Numbered from the stretch's first letter, positions 36,194 to 45,152 are shown. The stretch is 64,000 bases of DNA from Maribacter polysaccharolyticus (GCF_028882255.1 NZ_JARBUY010000003.1:147018-211017); one strand, 5' to 3'. Program-made: numbers and translations. Notes: generated from the sequence alone by a model not told the origin.

Positions 36194-36348
36194 ATGCACT
36201 TTATCGAACAATTGCAATCTGAAATCGGACAGCTGGCCCCATTGTTTTACCATCCATACCTTTAAGACCGACCCGGCGGTTTGTTTGGTTGGATTTTCCC
36301 AACAAGGTGAACAAGCTATCTGTATGCTAAAAACGCAGGAGTACGAAT
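36194..36348 (+). pseudogene. Possible degraded gene fragment between dprA and trpS
   Basis: A short frame starts at ATG 36194 (MHFIEQLQSEIGQLA) and stops at 36265. Shifting by one base at a CCCC run near 36238 keeps a protein-like frame going (FKTDPAVCLVGFSQQGEQAI) into the antisense of trpS. It may be the start of a decayed gene cut off by the trpS end. The family is not recognised and the reading could be chance. Confidence 0.2.
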
Positions 36349-37317
36349 TCAATACCCAAGCTTGGTACGAACGCGTAACAATACCTCATCGGCCACTTTT
36401 CCGGCTTTTTCAGCACCAAGTTCCAAGGCCTTGTCCACTTCATGAAGGTTGGCCATGTAATAAGCATATTTTTCACGTACTTCGCCAAAACGCTCCAATA
36501 TGACCTCATACAAGGCCTGCTTGGCATGGCCATAACCGTAGTTGCCACCAAGGTAATTGGCCCGCATTTCCGCTATTTGGTCTTCTGAAGCGATAAGTTT
36601 ATAGAGGGCAAAGACGTTATCGGTATCCGGATTTTTCGGATCCTCCATAGGCGTACTATCCGTTTGTATGCCCATGATCTGCTTGCGCAGTTTTTTGTCC
36701 GTTTGGAATAAATTGATGAGGTTGCCACGACTTTTACTCATTTTTTCACCATCGGTACCCGGTATGATTTGGATATTTTCCTGTGTTTTGGCCTCCGGGA
36801 TAACAAAAGTTTCCCCCAATTTGGAATGAAATCGGGAAGCTACATCCCGGGTAATTTCCAAATGTTGCAATTGATCTTTTCCGACCGGAACGTAATTGGC
36901 ATCATAGAGCAAGATATCGGCAGCCATCAGCATCGGATAGGTGAATAACCCGGCATTGACGTCTTCAAGTCGCCCAGCCTTATCCTTGAACGAATGGGCA
37001 AGGGTCAATCGTTGATACGGAAAAAAACAGCTTAGGTACCACGAAAGCTCCGTGGTTTGTGTCACATCGCTCTGACGGTAAAAAACGGTTTTATTTATAT
37101 CGAGACCACAGGCAAGCCATGTGGCGGCAACGGCATAGGTATTGTTCCTCAATTCCTCCCCATTTTTTATTTGGGTAAGGGAGTGCATGTCCGCAATAAA
37201 TAGGAAAGATTCATTTTTGGGATCTTGGGCCATATTTATCGCCGGAAGTATTGCGCCCATGATATTTCCGAGGTGAGGCACCCCTGTGCTTTGTACACCT
37301 GTCAGTATTCTTGCCAT
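36349..37317 (-). CDS. trpS: Tryptophan-tRNA ligase
   Basis: The 322-residue class I synthetase has the HIGH-like motif GVPHLGNIMG (about residues 12-21) and the KMSKS loop GEKMSKSRGN near 190-200. The central segment FPYQRLTLAHSFKDKAGRLE is typical of TrpRS. It charges tRNA-Trp. It is divergent from plsC with its own promoter element at 37340-37347. Confidence 0.97.
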   Translation of the reverse strand: MARILTGVQSTGVPHLGNIMGAILPAINMAQDPKNESFLFIADMHSLTQIKNGEELRNNTYAVAATWLACGLDINKTVFYRQSDVTQTTELSWYLSCFFPYQRLTLAHSFKDKAGRLEDVNAGLFTYPMLMAADILLYDANYVPVGKDQLQHLEITRDVASRFHSKLGETFVIPEAKTQENIQIIPGTDGEKMSKSRGNLINLFQTDKKLRKQIMGIQTDSTPMEDPKNPDTDNVFALYKLIASEDQIAEMRANYLGGNYGYGHAKQALYEVILERFGEVREKYAYYMANLHEVDKALELGAEKAGKVADEVLLRVRTKLGY

Positions 37318-37339
37318 TTGATCATTTTAAAATGAAGCA

Positions 37340-37347
37340 CAAAGGTA
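37340..37347 (-). promoter_or_regulatory. -7 element of trpS promoter
   Basis: On the minus strand TACCTTTG is a perfect TAnnTTTG, 22 bp before the trpS start codon. Confidence 0.5.
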
Positions 37348-37378
37348 AAACAAATCACAAAAAACTGGTTCAATTTGT

Positions 37379-37386
37379 TACTTTTG
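37379..37386 (+). promoter_or_regulatory. -7 element of plsC promoter
   Basis: TACTTTTG is a perfect TAnnTTTG ending only 4 bp before the plsC ATG at 37391, which predicts an almost leaderless mRNA. No -33 TTG is seen at the usual spacing. Confidence 0.45.
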
Positions 37387-37390
37387 ATCC

Positions 37391-38158
37391 ATGCATCGTT
37401 TCATTAAAAATATCGGACACACCTTCTATCGGATTTGGTTTTATGTTTTGGTGGCCTTGCCGATCGTGGTGTTCCTTCCCTTCTTGTTACTAAGTACCTT
37501 GTCTGAGAAATCGTATCCCCAATTTTTTTGGTTGGCCAGAAACTTGTGGGCGCGACCCATACTGTTGGCGATGGGCTGCCCACAAAAGATTTACAGGGAG
37601 CAACAATTGGTCCGGGGCAAAAGTTATATGTTGGTGGCCAACCATACCAGTATGCTGGATATTATGTTGATGTTGCGCATAAGTAAAAACCCATTTGTCT
37701 TCGTGGGTAAAAAAGAGTTGGTAAAGATCCCGTTATTCGGGTTTTTCTATAAGCGGGTATGTATCATGGTCGATAGGGAGAATAGTCGAAGTAGGACAGG
37801 GGTTTACCGCAGGGCACAACGCAGGTTGGATCAAGGGTTGAGTATTTGTATTTTCCCTGAAGGAGGGGTGCCTGATGATGAAAGTATTTTATTGGACGAA
37901 TTTAAGGACGGTGCCTTTAAAATGGCCATTGCCCATAAAATCCCAGTGGTTCCGATAACGTTTTATGACAATAAAAAACGTTTTTCCTTTACGTTTTTCA
38001 GTGGTGGCCCCGGATTGATCAAGGCAAAGGTCCATAGATTTTTTGAAACATCGCACCTAACGGATGCTGATAAAGCCACTTTGCGTGAACAAGTGCGCAA
38101 TGTCATTTTCGAAGAATTGCAAAAGCCCATGGGCCTTATGGTCACTTCAGAGGCCTAA
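37391..38158 (+). CDS. plsC: 1-acyl-sn-glycerol-3-phosphate acyltransferase
   Basis: The 255-residue membrane protein has one or two N-terminal helices (about residues 13-40), the acyltransferase motif NHTSMLD near residue 80, and FPEGGVPDD near 157. It makes phosphatidic acid from lysophosphatidic acid at the inner membrane. The start at 37391 gives the usual N-terminus (MHRFIKNIGHTFYRIWFYV). It converges with the anti-sigma/barrel gene. Confidence 0.92.
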   Translation: MHRFIKNIGHTFYRIWFYVLVALPIVVFLPFLLLSTLSEKSYPQFFWLARNLWARPILLAMGCPQKIYREQQLVRGKSYMLVANHTSMLDIMLMLRISKNPFVFVGKKELVKIPLFGFFYKRVCIMVDRENSRSRTGVYRRAQRRLDQGLSICIFPEGGVPDDESILLDEFKDGAFKMAIAHKIPVVPITFYDNKKRFSFTFFSGGPGLIKAKVHRFFETSHLTDADKATLREQVRNVIFEELQKPMGLMVTSEA

Positions 38159-38209
38159 ATATCCTATGCTTATATCCAGGACCCAACCTTTTCGGTTGCG
38201 AAAACGTTT

Positions 38210-39739
38210 TTAAAATCGATAATTCAGCCCACTGTATATCCCAACACTAAATGGGCGGAATTCCCCTGCGGTATTGGAAAAGGTATTCAATTGATATTTG
38301 AATATGGGGTCTACACGCAATTGTATTTTCGAGGACATTTTATAATGGAAGCCGAATCCGAAATTGGTACTGAAATTCACCGAATTCAAATTATTGGCCT
38401 TCCCCATTTCAGTCGTTAAATCCCCTGAAGACAACGAGACCGAATTGTCTATTAAAAACAGCGAACTCACCCCTCCGATGATATTAACACCGAATTTCCT
38501 GTCGATCAAGGCATAATTCAATTCCAAGGGTATTTCCAGGTATCCGAATTGTTGCGCCATTGCACCTGATAGGGATGGGTCCCTGGCCGTGGCATCATAG
38601 GCGGTTTTTCCCGTTGGCGGCAGAAGGTTTCCAACGGTACTGACCACCTCAATATTTTGGGAAGCACTGCTGTATTCGATGTTTTCAATTTGTCCGTTGC
38701 CAAAGCCTTCCAAACTGGAGGAAAACGCAATATCATTGGTGTTGTAACCATATTCGACCTTGTTTACCCCCGACTTTAGGGATAACTTTTTGCTAATTTC
38801 ATAGGCGACGGCAATTCCGTAGCTTAGATTAATGTCCCCCGTTTTGGAATTGGGGACAAAGATCATATGTACTGGGGACCCACTTCCTATGGCATCAAAA
38901 TAAATAGGGGCGATATTTGGCCCGGCAGACCATTTACTTCCTTTGGTTTCGGAAACAACCGCTTCTTTTTCCGCAATTTCCTCATATATTGATTTTTTGG
39001 CACGGTCGTTCTTTTCTTGGGGGTGTTCATCCGCTTTGACGATTGCTAAGGTTTTATCATCGGTAATTGTTGTAAGGTCGTTTGTTTTGCCGGCAAGGTT
39101 TTCGGATACCTTGGTGACATTTTCCTTGGAAATATCGTGAGCGGCGACTTGTGCGGGCGGGGCCTGTTGGGGCATGTATTTAGGTGGGTCGGTTTGCCCT
39201 GTAGCACTTTTTAAAGCATTGTTTTCAACCTCCCTTTTATAACCTGTTATTTGGGTACTTTTGGATTCCTGTAGGTGGGATGGCTGCCGTACTTTGTCGT
39301 TTTGCACTAAGGTCCCATGGTTTTCGGTCGTTGCTTGGGAATTGAAAATAACGGTCGGTTTTTTTTCGGATGCCTTTAGATGATCTTTCTTGGTACCGAC
39401 TTTTTCCCCATTGGGTGCTTCAACGATTTCCGGGGTATTTTGGATCGGCGATGGGTCATTTTCGATGTTCTGCCTCAATGGTTCTTCCTTGCTGTTTTCA
39501 ACATCGGTTACGGTAGGTTGGGGACCTACAACCGGGGTACTGTACGGTTTAACGAGGTATAAACCGATGGCCAATACGGCGGCAATACCCCCGAGTTTCC
39601 ACCAAATGGGGATAATCCTACGTTTTTTTTCCTTCATATTCAAAGAGGTCTCGATAGCTTTCCAGACCTTTTCGGTAGGGACGTCTGAAAAATCCGATAA
39701 CTTCTCTTGGAATAATTCATCCAAGTTCTTTTTGCTCAT
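38210..39739 (-). CDS. Anti-sigma-like N-terminus fused to outer-membrane beta-barrel
   Basis: This 509-residue protein has three parts. A short cytoplasmic head (about 1-43, SKKNLDELFQEKLSDFSDVP) resembles the start of Bacteroidota anti-sigma proteins. One membrane helix follows (about 46-63, IIPIWWKLGGIAAVLAIGLY). A long Lys/Glu/Thr-rich disordered stretch (about 70-270) leads to a C-terminal barrel-like domain with alternating strands and a terminal Phe (GIYSGLNYRF). The ECF sigma gene lies 60 bp upstream on the same strand, so it is probably its regulator. Such a chain would have to span both membranes or be cut. Function is inferred. Confidence 0.7.
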   Translation of the reverse strand: MSKKNLDELFQEKLSDFSDVPTEKVWKAIETSLNMKEKKRRIIPIWWKLGGIAAVLAIGLYLVKPYSTPVVGPQPTVTDVENSKEEPLRQNIENDPSPIQNTPEIVEAPNGEKVGTKKDHLKASEKKPTVIFNSQATTENHGTLVQNDKVRQPSHLQESKSTQITGYKREVENNALKSATGQTDPPKYMPQQAPPAQVAAHDISKENVTKVSENLAGKTNDLTTITDDKTLAIVKADEHPQEKNDRAKKSIYEEIAEKEAVVSETKGSKWSAGPNIAPIYFDAIGSGSPVHMIFVPNSKTGDINLSYGIAVAYEISKKLSLKSGVNKVEYGYNTNDIAFSSSLEGFGNGQIENIEYSSASQNIEVVSTVGNLLPPTGKTAYDATARDPSLSGAMAQQFGYLEIPLELNYALIDRKFGVNIIGGVSSLFLIDNSVSLSSGDLTTEMGKANNLNSVNFSTNFGFGFHYKMSSKIQLRVDPIFKYQLNTFSNTAGEFRPFSVGIYSGLNYRF

Positions 39740-39799
39740 TTTGCTGTAGGTTTAGCAATGTCCATGTTTTACTTTACTATGGTGATCTCCCTTGGGATC

Positions 39800-40366
39800 T
39801 CACGGATTTTTTCCCAAAACCAACATCAGTATGCCGATAATGGCTTGGGTTTTTTTGTTTTCGATTTTTTCCTTCAGAATCATCCTAGCCCTGGCAAGGT
39901 TTGATTTTGAAGTGCCGGGCGATGTGCCCAGCATGGTACTTATTTCCTTGTGTGAGTAACCATCCAAGACATATAAGTTGAAGGTTAGGCGGTATTTGTT
40001 CGGTAACTCTTGTATGTACTTCAATAGGGTGTCTAGATCTATATCGGTTTCATTTGTTTCTACTTCGGAAATAATCTCGGTATGCTCATTTACAACCTTT
40101 AAATACGCCTCTTTTCGGTATTTCTGTAATACCGTGTTGACCGTGATCCTTTTTATCCAACCTTCAAAAGAGCCTTTGGACCTATATTGTTCGATCTTGT
40201 CAAAAATGGTCATAAAACTGTCATGAAGGTTGTCTTCAGCCTCCGTTTTATTGCGCGAATACTTTAGGCATATACCGAAAAGTATATTGGCGTATTGCCT
40301 ATATAACCGTTCCTGTGCCTTTCTGTCGCCTTTCTTGCATTGGTTTATGAGTTCTTTTTGACTCAA
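39800..40366 (-). CDS. RNA polymerase ECF-type sigma-70 factor
   Basis: The 188-residue protein has sigma region 2 (YANILFGICLKYSRNKTEAE, with DNLHDSFMTIFDKI) and region 4 (YRLTFNLYVLDGYSHKEIST, MLGTSPGTSKSNLARAR). Regions 3 and 1.1 are missing, as in ECF factors. It directs RNA polymerase to a small set of promoters, probably under control of the downstream membrane protein. It follows a lipoprotein gene by 24 bp. The C-terminus ends in a short hydrophobic stretch (IIGILMLVLG), which is common in this group. Confidence 0.92.
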   Translation of the reverse strand: MSQKELINQCKKGDRKAQERLYRQYANILFGICLKYSRNKTEAEDNLHDSFMTIFDKIEQYRSKGSFEGWIKRITVNTVLQKYRKEAYLKVVNEHTEIISEVETNETDIDLDTLLKYIQELPNKYRLTFNLYVLDGYSHKEISTMLGTSPGTSKSNLARARMILKEKIENKKTQAIIGILMLVLGKNP

Positions 40367-40390
40367 AATATGGTTTGCGTTATTGTCATG

Positions 40391-40810
40391 TTAATTTACC
40401 GGAACATCGAATTCTATGAATTGGGGATCGCCATTGGCATCTTCGCCTTGATAAAACCGAAATAAATACGGTTCGGTATGAACCACGATAAAATCAAACG
40501 ATTCCTCTACCTCCCTAATGGTTTGCACGCATGCGTCCTGGTCGGTTCTTCGTGAGCCAATGGCGACCAATTCCCTGGTGGTCAGCGCTTCCTTGGTCAC
40601 ATCAAAACCTTCAAAATAAGTGCATCCATCGGGTAATGCAAAAGTCACGTTTATTCGATAGGTTTCATCAAGTTCAAATGACTCCGGCATGTCTACATCC
40701 ACTATTCGCAAAGACACAAAGTGAAAATTCTGCTCATCACCATCAATATCACATGAATTAAAAACGAGTGCTACCGCAAGGGCACAGAGTACCACGAATG
40801 TCCTTTCCAT
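40391..40810 (-). CDS. Lipoprotein of unknown function, first gene of the ECF operon
   Basis: The 139-residue protein has a signal peptide with lipobox FNSC (Cys20). The residues just after the Cys are acidic (DIDGDE), similar to the signal that exports Bacteroidota lipoproteins to the cell surface. The rest reads as beta strands with two further Cys (in DGCTYFEGF and DACVQTI) that could form a disulfide. No family is recognised. It precedes the sigma gene by 24 bp and so may belong to the same sensing operon. Confidence 0.7.
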   Translation of the reverse strand: MERTFVVLCALAVALVFNSCDIDGDEQNFHFVSLRIVDVDMPESFELDETYRINVTFALPDGCTYFEGFDVTKEALTTRELVAIGSRRTDQDACVQTIREVEESFDFIVVHTEPYLFRFYQGEDANGDPQFIEFDVPVN

Positions 40811-40917
40811 AAACTAACAATTTATAATATTGCTAAGATGAAATTATTAGTCTAGGGTTGCGTTTACAGTCGTTAAGGTACAAGAAATGTTGCTTAGCCC
40901 CGAATATTCGGATAAAA

Positions 40918-40944
40918 AAAAGGGGCACCTAAGGTGCCCCTTTT
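40918..40944 (-). terminator. Terminator of recA
   Basis: AAAAGGGGCACC and GGTGCCCCTTTT form a perfect 12-bp stem with a TAA loop. On the minus strand it is followed by a run of T (A-run at 40914-40921). It lies 23 bp after the recA stop. Confidence 0.85.
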
Positions 40945-40966
40945 GATAATTCTATGGCTCGTATGT

Positions 40967-41971
40967 TTATTTAACGGCTTTTATCGCTTCACGGATTTTA
41001 ACGTCTAGTTCTTCATACAATTCGGGATTATCGTTTAAAAGTGCTTTTACGGCATCCCTTCCTTGGCCAAGTTTGGTGTCTCCATAACTGAACCAAGAAC
41101 CACTTTTCTTTATGATCTCATATTCTACCCCAAGGTCGATGATCTCACCTATTTTGGAAATACCAACACCGTACATGATATCGAATTCCGCCAATCTAAA
41201 AGGTGGGGCCACTTTGTTTTTTACGATCTTGACGCGTGTCTTGTTCCCCTGTACACTACCGTCGGTATCCTTGATCTGGGTGGATCTTCGAATATCCAAT
41301 CGTACGGAAGCGTAGAATTTCAATGCATTACCCCCTGTGGTCGTTTCCGGGTTTCCGAACATGACGCCGATTTTTTCCCTTAACTGGTTAATGAAGATAA
41401 CGGTACAGTTGGTCTTGCTGATCGAGCCGGTCAATTTTCTAAGGGCCTGGGACATTAAACGGGCATGTAATCCCATCTTGGAATCCCCCATTTCCCCTTC
41501 GATCTCACTTTTGGGGGTCAATGCGGCCACCGAATCGATAACTACGATATCAATGGCTCCGGAACGGATCAGATTATCGGCGATTTCAAGGGCCTGCTCC
41601 CCATTGTCCGGTTGCGATATGATCAAATTGTCTATATCAATACCCAACTTTTCACCATAAAAACGATCAAAGGCATGTTCTGCGTCAATAAAGGCGGCAA
41701 TACCTCCATTTTTCTGTGCTTCTGCAATGGCATGTAAGGTCAAGGTGGTTTTACCTGAAGATTCAGGGCCATATATTTCAATGATCCTACCACGAGGGTA
41801 TCCTCCTACGCCGAGGGCAATATCCAACCCCAAAGACCCTGAGGGAATCACTTCAACATCCTCAACGACACTATCGCCCATTTTCATAACGGCGCCTTTG
41901 CCATAGGTCTTATCCAACTTATCCAAGGTTAGCTTTAATGCTTTTAATTTTGCTTCTTTTTCAGAACTCAT
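40967..41971 (-). CDS. recA: Recombinase RecA
   Basis: The 334-residue protein has the RecA Walker [10 protein letters not shown] near residue 69, [36 protein letters not shown] and the DNA-binding loop with [20 protein letters not shown]. It catalyses strand exchange and SOS induction. The gene is alone, with a strong terminator at 40918-40944. Nothing unusual in length. Confidence 0.98.
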   Translation of the reverse strand: MSSEKEAKLKALKLTLDKLDKTYGKGAVMKMGDSVVEDVEVIPSGSLGLDIALGVGGYPRGRIIEIYGPESSGKTTLTLHAIAEAQKNGGIAAFIDAEHAFDRFYGEKLGIDIDNLIISQPDNGEQALEIADNLIRSGAIDIVVIDSVAALTPKSEIEGEMGDSKMGLHARLMSQALRKLTGSISKTNCTVIFINQLREKIGVMFGNPETTTGGNALKFYASVRLDIRRSTQIKDTDGSVQGNKTRVKIVKNKVAPPFRLAEFDIMYGVGISKIGEIIDLGVEYEIIKKSGSWFSYGDTKLGQGRDAVKALLNDNPELYEELDVKIREAIKAVK

Positions 41972-42230
41972 CTTTTATTTTTATTAGGAACGCTAATTTA
42001 CCATTTCTTTTGGCATATTTCCATCACACCGGATTATTTTATACACAAGGAGGCTGTACCTCACCTATTTGAAAACGCAACCATTGGGAAGAAGTCGCAT
42101 CTGTTTTATAAAGTGCATATACTAACTCAATATATGAGCCATTGGTATGGTACCATGGCAACGGTGGTCAATTCCTTTTTTACAAGTTGGGATAACTTAT
42201 GAAAACGAAAAAACTAGGGTGACCGAATCA
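41972..42230. other. Non-coding stretch upstream of recA
   Basis: I find no convincing gene here. It holds the recA leader and a 10-bp palindrome ATGGTACCAT (42147-42156) inside a larger imperfect one. No tRNA or known RNA is recognised. A plus-strand terminator at 42231-42261 suggests a transcript ends just beyond it. Confidence 0.4.
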
Positions 42231-42261
42231 AGGGTCCTGAACTTTCAGGATCCTTTTTTTT
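42231..42261 (+). terminator. Rho-independent terminator with no gene assigned
   Basis: AGGGTCCTGA and TCAGGATCCT form a 10-bp stem (one G-U pair) with loop ACTT, followed by eight T. The T-run is only on the plus strand, but the nearest upstream genes are on the minus strand. The stretch 42262-42553 holds no convincing gene. Confidence 0.65.
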
Positions 42262-42553
42262 GTATGGATTTTATATCGGTCCATTGGGAAGGTGCCGCTG
42301 AAACCGATAAGTAGCCTAAATCTTTCGGTATGGGCATACTTATTTTTTTGGTTTGTCGGGGGATACTTAACACCGGTTTCGGGTCGATGGCTTACCCATT
42401 GGGGCGTAAGGCGAACCTTTAGATCAAACCATTTTTCACCAAATGCTTCACTTTTTTACCCCCAACAGCCATAAATCGGGCAAATATCCACAGAACTATT
42501 GTACTACAGCCCTTATTCTTAGGTGGGTAGAATGGTGGTATGCCTTTAAAATG

Positions 42554-42561
42554 TATCTTTG
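42554..42561 (+). promoter_or_regulatory. -7 element of the U32 gene promoter
   Basis: TATCTTTG is a perfect TAnnTTTG ending 31 bp before the ATG at 42593. Confidence 0.55.
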
Positions 42562-42592
42562 CAGTCCAAAAAAAATATAGCACCTTGTACTT

Positions 42593-43834
42593 ATGACAAG
42601 AAATGGAAATATAGAGCTTATGGCCCCTGCCGGGAATTTCGAATCCTTGCAAGCGGCGATCGATAATGGTGCCGATTCGGTGTATTTCGGCGTGGAGCAA
42701 TTGAACATGAGGGCTCGGGCAACGATCAATTTTACGTTGGAAGACCTTCCGGAGATCACCCGTCGATGTGGCCAAAAGAACATCAGGACCTATCTTACCC
42801 TTAACACGATCATTTACGATCATGACCTATCGATCATAAAAACAGTTCTGGATACGGCGAAAAAAGCCGGTATCACGGCGGTTATTGCCATGGATCAAGC
42901 GGTAATCGCTTATGCCAGGCAAATACAGATGGAAGTACATATTTCTACCCAAATCAATATCACCAATATTGAGGCAGTAAAGTTTTATTCATTATTTGCG
43001 GATACGGTGGTCCTTAGTAGGGAGTTAAGTCTACGACAGATCAAGAATATCTGTGGTCAAATAGAAAAAGAAGGGGTTAAAGGCCCTTCAGGGAATTTGG
43101 TGGAAGTTGAGGTTTTTGGCCATGGGGCTTTGTGCATGGCGGTTTCGGGTAAATGTTACCTAAGTCTACATTCCCATAATTCATCGGCCAATAGAGGGGC
43201 CTGTAAACAAAATTGCCGAAAAAAATATACGGTGATCGATCAAGAAAGCGGGTTCGAGATCGAGTTGGACAATGAATATATGATGTCGCCCAAAGACCTT
43301 TGCACCATTGATTTTTTAGATCAGATCATCGATGCAGGGGTTAAAGTACTAAAGATAGAAGGCAGGGGTAGGGCTCCGGAATATGTGGCTACGGTCATAA
43401 AAACCTATAGGGAGGCGATTGATGCTTATGCCGAAGGAACGTTTAGCCGGGAAAAGATAGCCCTTTGGATGGAAGCCCTCGAAAAAGTCTATAATCGCGG
43501 ATTTTGGGGAGGTTATTATTTGGGGCAGAAACTTGGGGAATGGAGCGACGGCCCCGGTACCCAGGCTACCCAGAAGAAAGTATATGTAGGTAAGGGCGTT
43601 CATTATTACCCCAAACCCGGTATCGGGGAATTCAAAATAGAGGCCTACGATATCAAGGTTGGCGACACCCTGTTAATTACAGGGCCGACTACGGGGGTCC
43701 AAGAATTGCAATTGGACCAAATGATGGTCGATGACCTTCAAACGGAGACGGCCGAAAAAGGGGATAACTGTACTTTTCCAACAGGTTTCAAGATTCGACC
43801 ATCGGACAAATTGTATAAAATAGTCAAGGAATAA
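42593..43834 (+). CDS. U32 family protein, likely tRNA U34 hydroxylation factor (TrhP-like)
   Basis: This 413-residue member of the U32 family has the conserved start ELMAPAGNFESLQAAIDNGA and the VEVFGHGALCMAVSGKCYLS region. The Cys residues in CMAVSGKC, GACKQNC and LCTID-like segments are those that hold the Fe-S cluster in this family. Members such as TrhP hydroxylate tRNA U34, others (RlhA) modify 23S rRNA. The TrhO gene and a coupled ferredoxin gene (1-bp overlap) lie directly downstream, which favours the tRNA role. The exact U32 subgroup should be confirmed by a tree. Confidence 0.8.
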   Translation: MTRNGNIELMAPAGNFESLQAAIDNGADSVYFGVEQLNMRARATINFTLEDLPEITRRCGQKNIRTYLTLNTIIYDHDLSIIKTVLDTAKKAGITAVIAMDQAVIAYARQIQMEVHISTQINITNIEAVKFYSLFADTVVLSRELSLRQIKNICGQIEKEGVKGPSGNLVEVEVFGHGALCMAVSGKCYLSLHSHNSSANRGACKQNCRKKYTVIDQESGFEIELDNEYMMSPKDLCTIDFLDQIIDAGVKVLKIEGRGRAPEYVATVIKTYREAIDAYAEGTFSREKIALWMEALEKVYNRGFWGGYYLGQKLGEWSDGPGTQATQKKVYVGKGVHYYPKPGIGEFKIEAYDIKVGDTLLITGPTTGVQELQLDQMMVDDLQTETAEKGDNCTFPTGFKIRPSDKLYKIVKE

Positions 43835-44064
43835 TGGTTGTAGTTACCCTGCAGCGGAAAAAATGCATAGGTTGTAATTATTGTGTGGAGTTGGCCCCTG
43901 AGCAATTCCAGATGTCGAAAAAAGATGGGAAAAGCGTGCTTTTGAGATCTACCGACAAAAAAGGGTTCTTTACCCTCAAATCCCATGACAATGCCATTTA
44001 TGAACCCTGCAAACAGGCCCAATTGGCATGCCCGGTAAAGATAATCAGCACCAAAATACGTTAG
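43834..44064 (+). CDS. Small 4Fe-4S ferredoxin
   Basis: The 76-residue ferredoxin has a single cluster motif C-x2-C-x2-C (KKCIGCNYCVE has Cys 11, 14 and 17) and a fourth Cys in LACPVK near residue 67. An additional Cys lies in EPCKQ. The start ATG overlaps the U32 stop (TAATG), so translation is coupled. It probably supplies electrons to the Fe-S cluster of the U32 protein. No second cluster motif is seen. Confidence 0.88.
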   Translation: MVVVTLQRKKCIGCNYCVELAPEQFQMSKKDGKSVLLRSTDKKGFFTLKSHDNAIYEPCKQAQLACPVKIISTKIR

Positions 44065-44072
44065 GATTATCC

Positions 44073-44080
44073 TATATTTG
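44073..44080 (+). promoter_or_regulatory. -7 element of trhO promoter
   Basis: TATATTTG is a perfect TAnnTTTG ending 38 bp before the ATG at 44119, inside the 54-bp gap after the ferredoxin gene. Confidence 0.5.
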
Positions 44081-44118
44081 CCCAAGAAACCATTCTTTAA
44101 CTTAACGATAGGTATAGC

Positions 44119-45150
44119 ATGCAACTGTACAATACATTAAGTGCAAAGGAAAGGGAAACCCTTATTGAACAGGCCGGACAGGACCGTCTGACCATTTCCT
44201 TTTACCAATATGCACACATAGGAAATCCTTCTATATTCAGGAACCACTTGTTCATTCATTGGAACGAACTCGACGTCCTTGGGCGTATTTACGTGGCCCA
44301 TGAAGGTATAAATGCCCAACTGTCGGTGCCGGCAGGGAATTTCGAGGCATTTAAGGCCCATCTCGATAGTATTTCTTTTTTAAAGGATGTCCGTTTGAAC
44401 ATCGCGATAGAACAGGACAATAAATCGTTCTTGAAATTGAAGGTCAAGGTCAGGAAAAAGATCTTAGCCGATGGGTTGAACGATGCAACTTTCGATGTCA
44501 CCGATAAAGGGGTACACGTAAATGCCGAAAAGTTCAATGAACTTATTGAAGATCCCGATACGATCTTGGTCGATATGCGCAATCATTACGAAAGTGAAAT
44601 AGGCCATTTTAAAAATGCCATAACCCCCGATGTAGACACTTTTCGCGATTCCCTCGATATTATCGAAAAGGATTTGGAAGCCTTTAAGGAAGATAAAAAC
44701 CTAGTGATGTACTGTACAGGGGGTATCCGTTGCGAGAAAGCAAGCGCCTATTACAAACACAAGGGTTTTAAAAAGGTATTTCAGTTAGAGGGGGGTATTA
44801 TCGAATATGCCAGGCAGGCCAGCGAACAGAATTTAGAGAACAAGTTCATCGGAAAGAACTTTGTTTTCGACCATCGAAGGGGGGAGCGAATATCCGAGGA
44901 CGTTATTGCACATTGCCATCAATGTGGTGCACCTTGCGATACCCATGTCAATTGTGCCAATGAGGCCTGTCACTTGTTGTTCATCCAATGTGAGGATTGT
45001 GCCCAAAAAATGGATGATTGCTGTTCGGAAGCTTGTAAAGAGATCCATGCCTTGCCCTATGAAGCGCAAAAAAGGCTTCGAAAAGGGAAAACGGTGAGTA
45101 ATAAGATCTTTAAAAAAGGGAGGTCAGAAGTACTGAAGTATAAAAAATAG
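44119..45150 (+). CDS. trhO: tRNA uridine(34) hydroxylase TrhO (rhodanese family)
   Basis: The 343-residue protein has the TrhO (YceA) layout: an N-terminal acylphosphatase-like part (HEGINAQLSVPAGNFEAF), a rhodanese domain with the active loop CTGGIRCEKASAYYK (about residues 198-212), and a C-terminal Cys-rich zinc-like region (CHQCGAPCDTHVNC and following). TrhO uses oxygen to make 5-hydroxyuridine at tRNA position 34. It lies 54 bp after the ferredoxin with its own promoter-like element. Convergent MFS transporter gene lies 2 bp away. Confidence 0.92.
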   Translation: MQLYNTLSAKERETLIEQAGQDRLTISFYQYAHIGNPSIFRNHLFIHWNELDVLGRIYVAHEGINAQLSVPAGNFEAFKAHLDSISFLKDVRLNIAIEQDNKSFLKLKVKVRKKILADGLNDATFDVTDKGVHVNAEKFNELIEDPDTILVDMRNHYESEIGHFKNAITPDVDTFRDSLDIIEKDLEAFKEDKNLVMYCTGGIRCEKASAYYKHKGFKKVFQLEGGIIEYARQASEQNLENKFIGKNFVFDHRRGERISEDVIAHCHQCGAPCDTHVNCANEACHLLFIQCEDCAQKMDDCCSEACKEIHALPYEAQKRLRKGKTVSNKIFKKGRSEVLKYKK

Positions 45151-45152
45151 GT

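Noticed and set aside
42292-42474. 60-codon plus-strand frame in the gap before the U32 gene
   Set aside because: It is short, has no promoter or start context, and composition and translation look non-coding.
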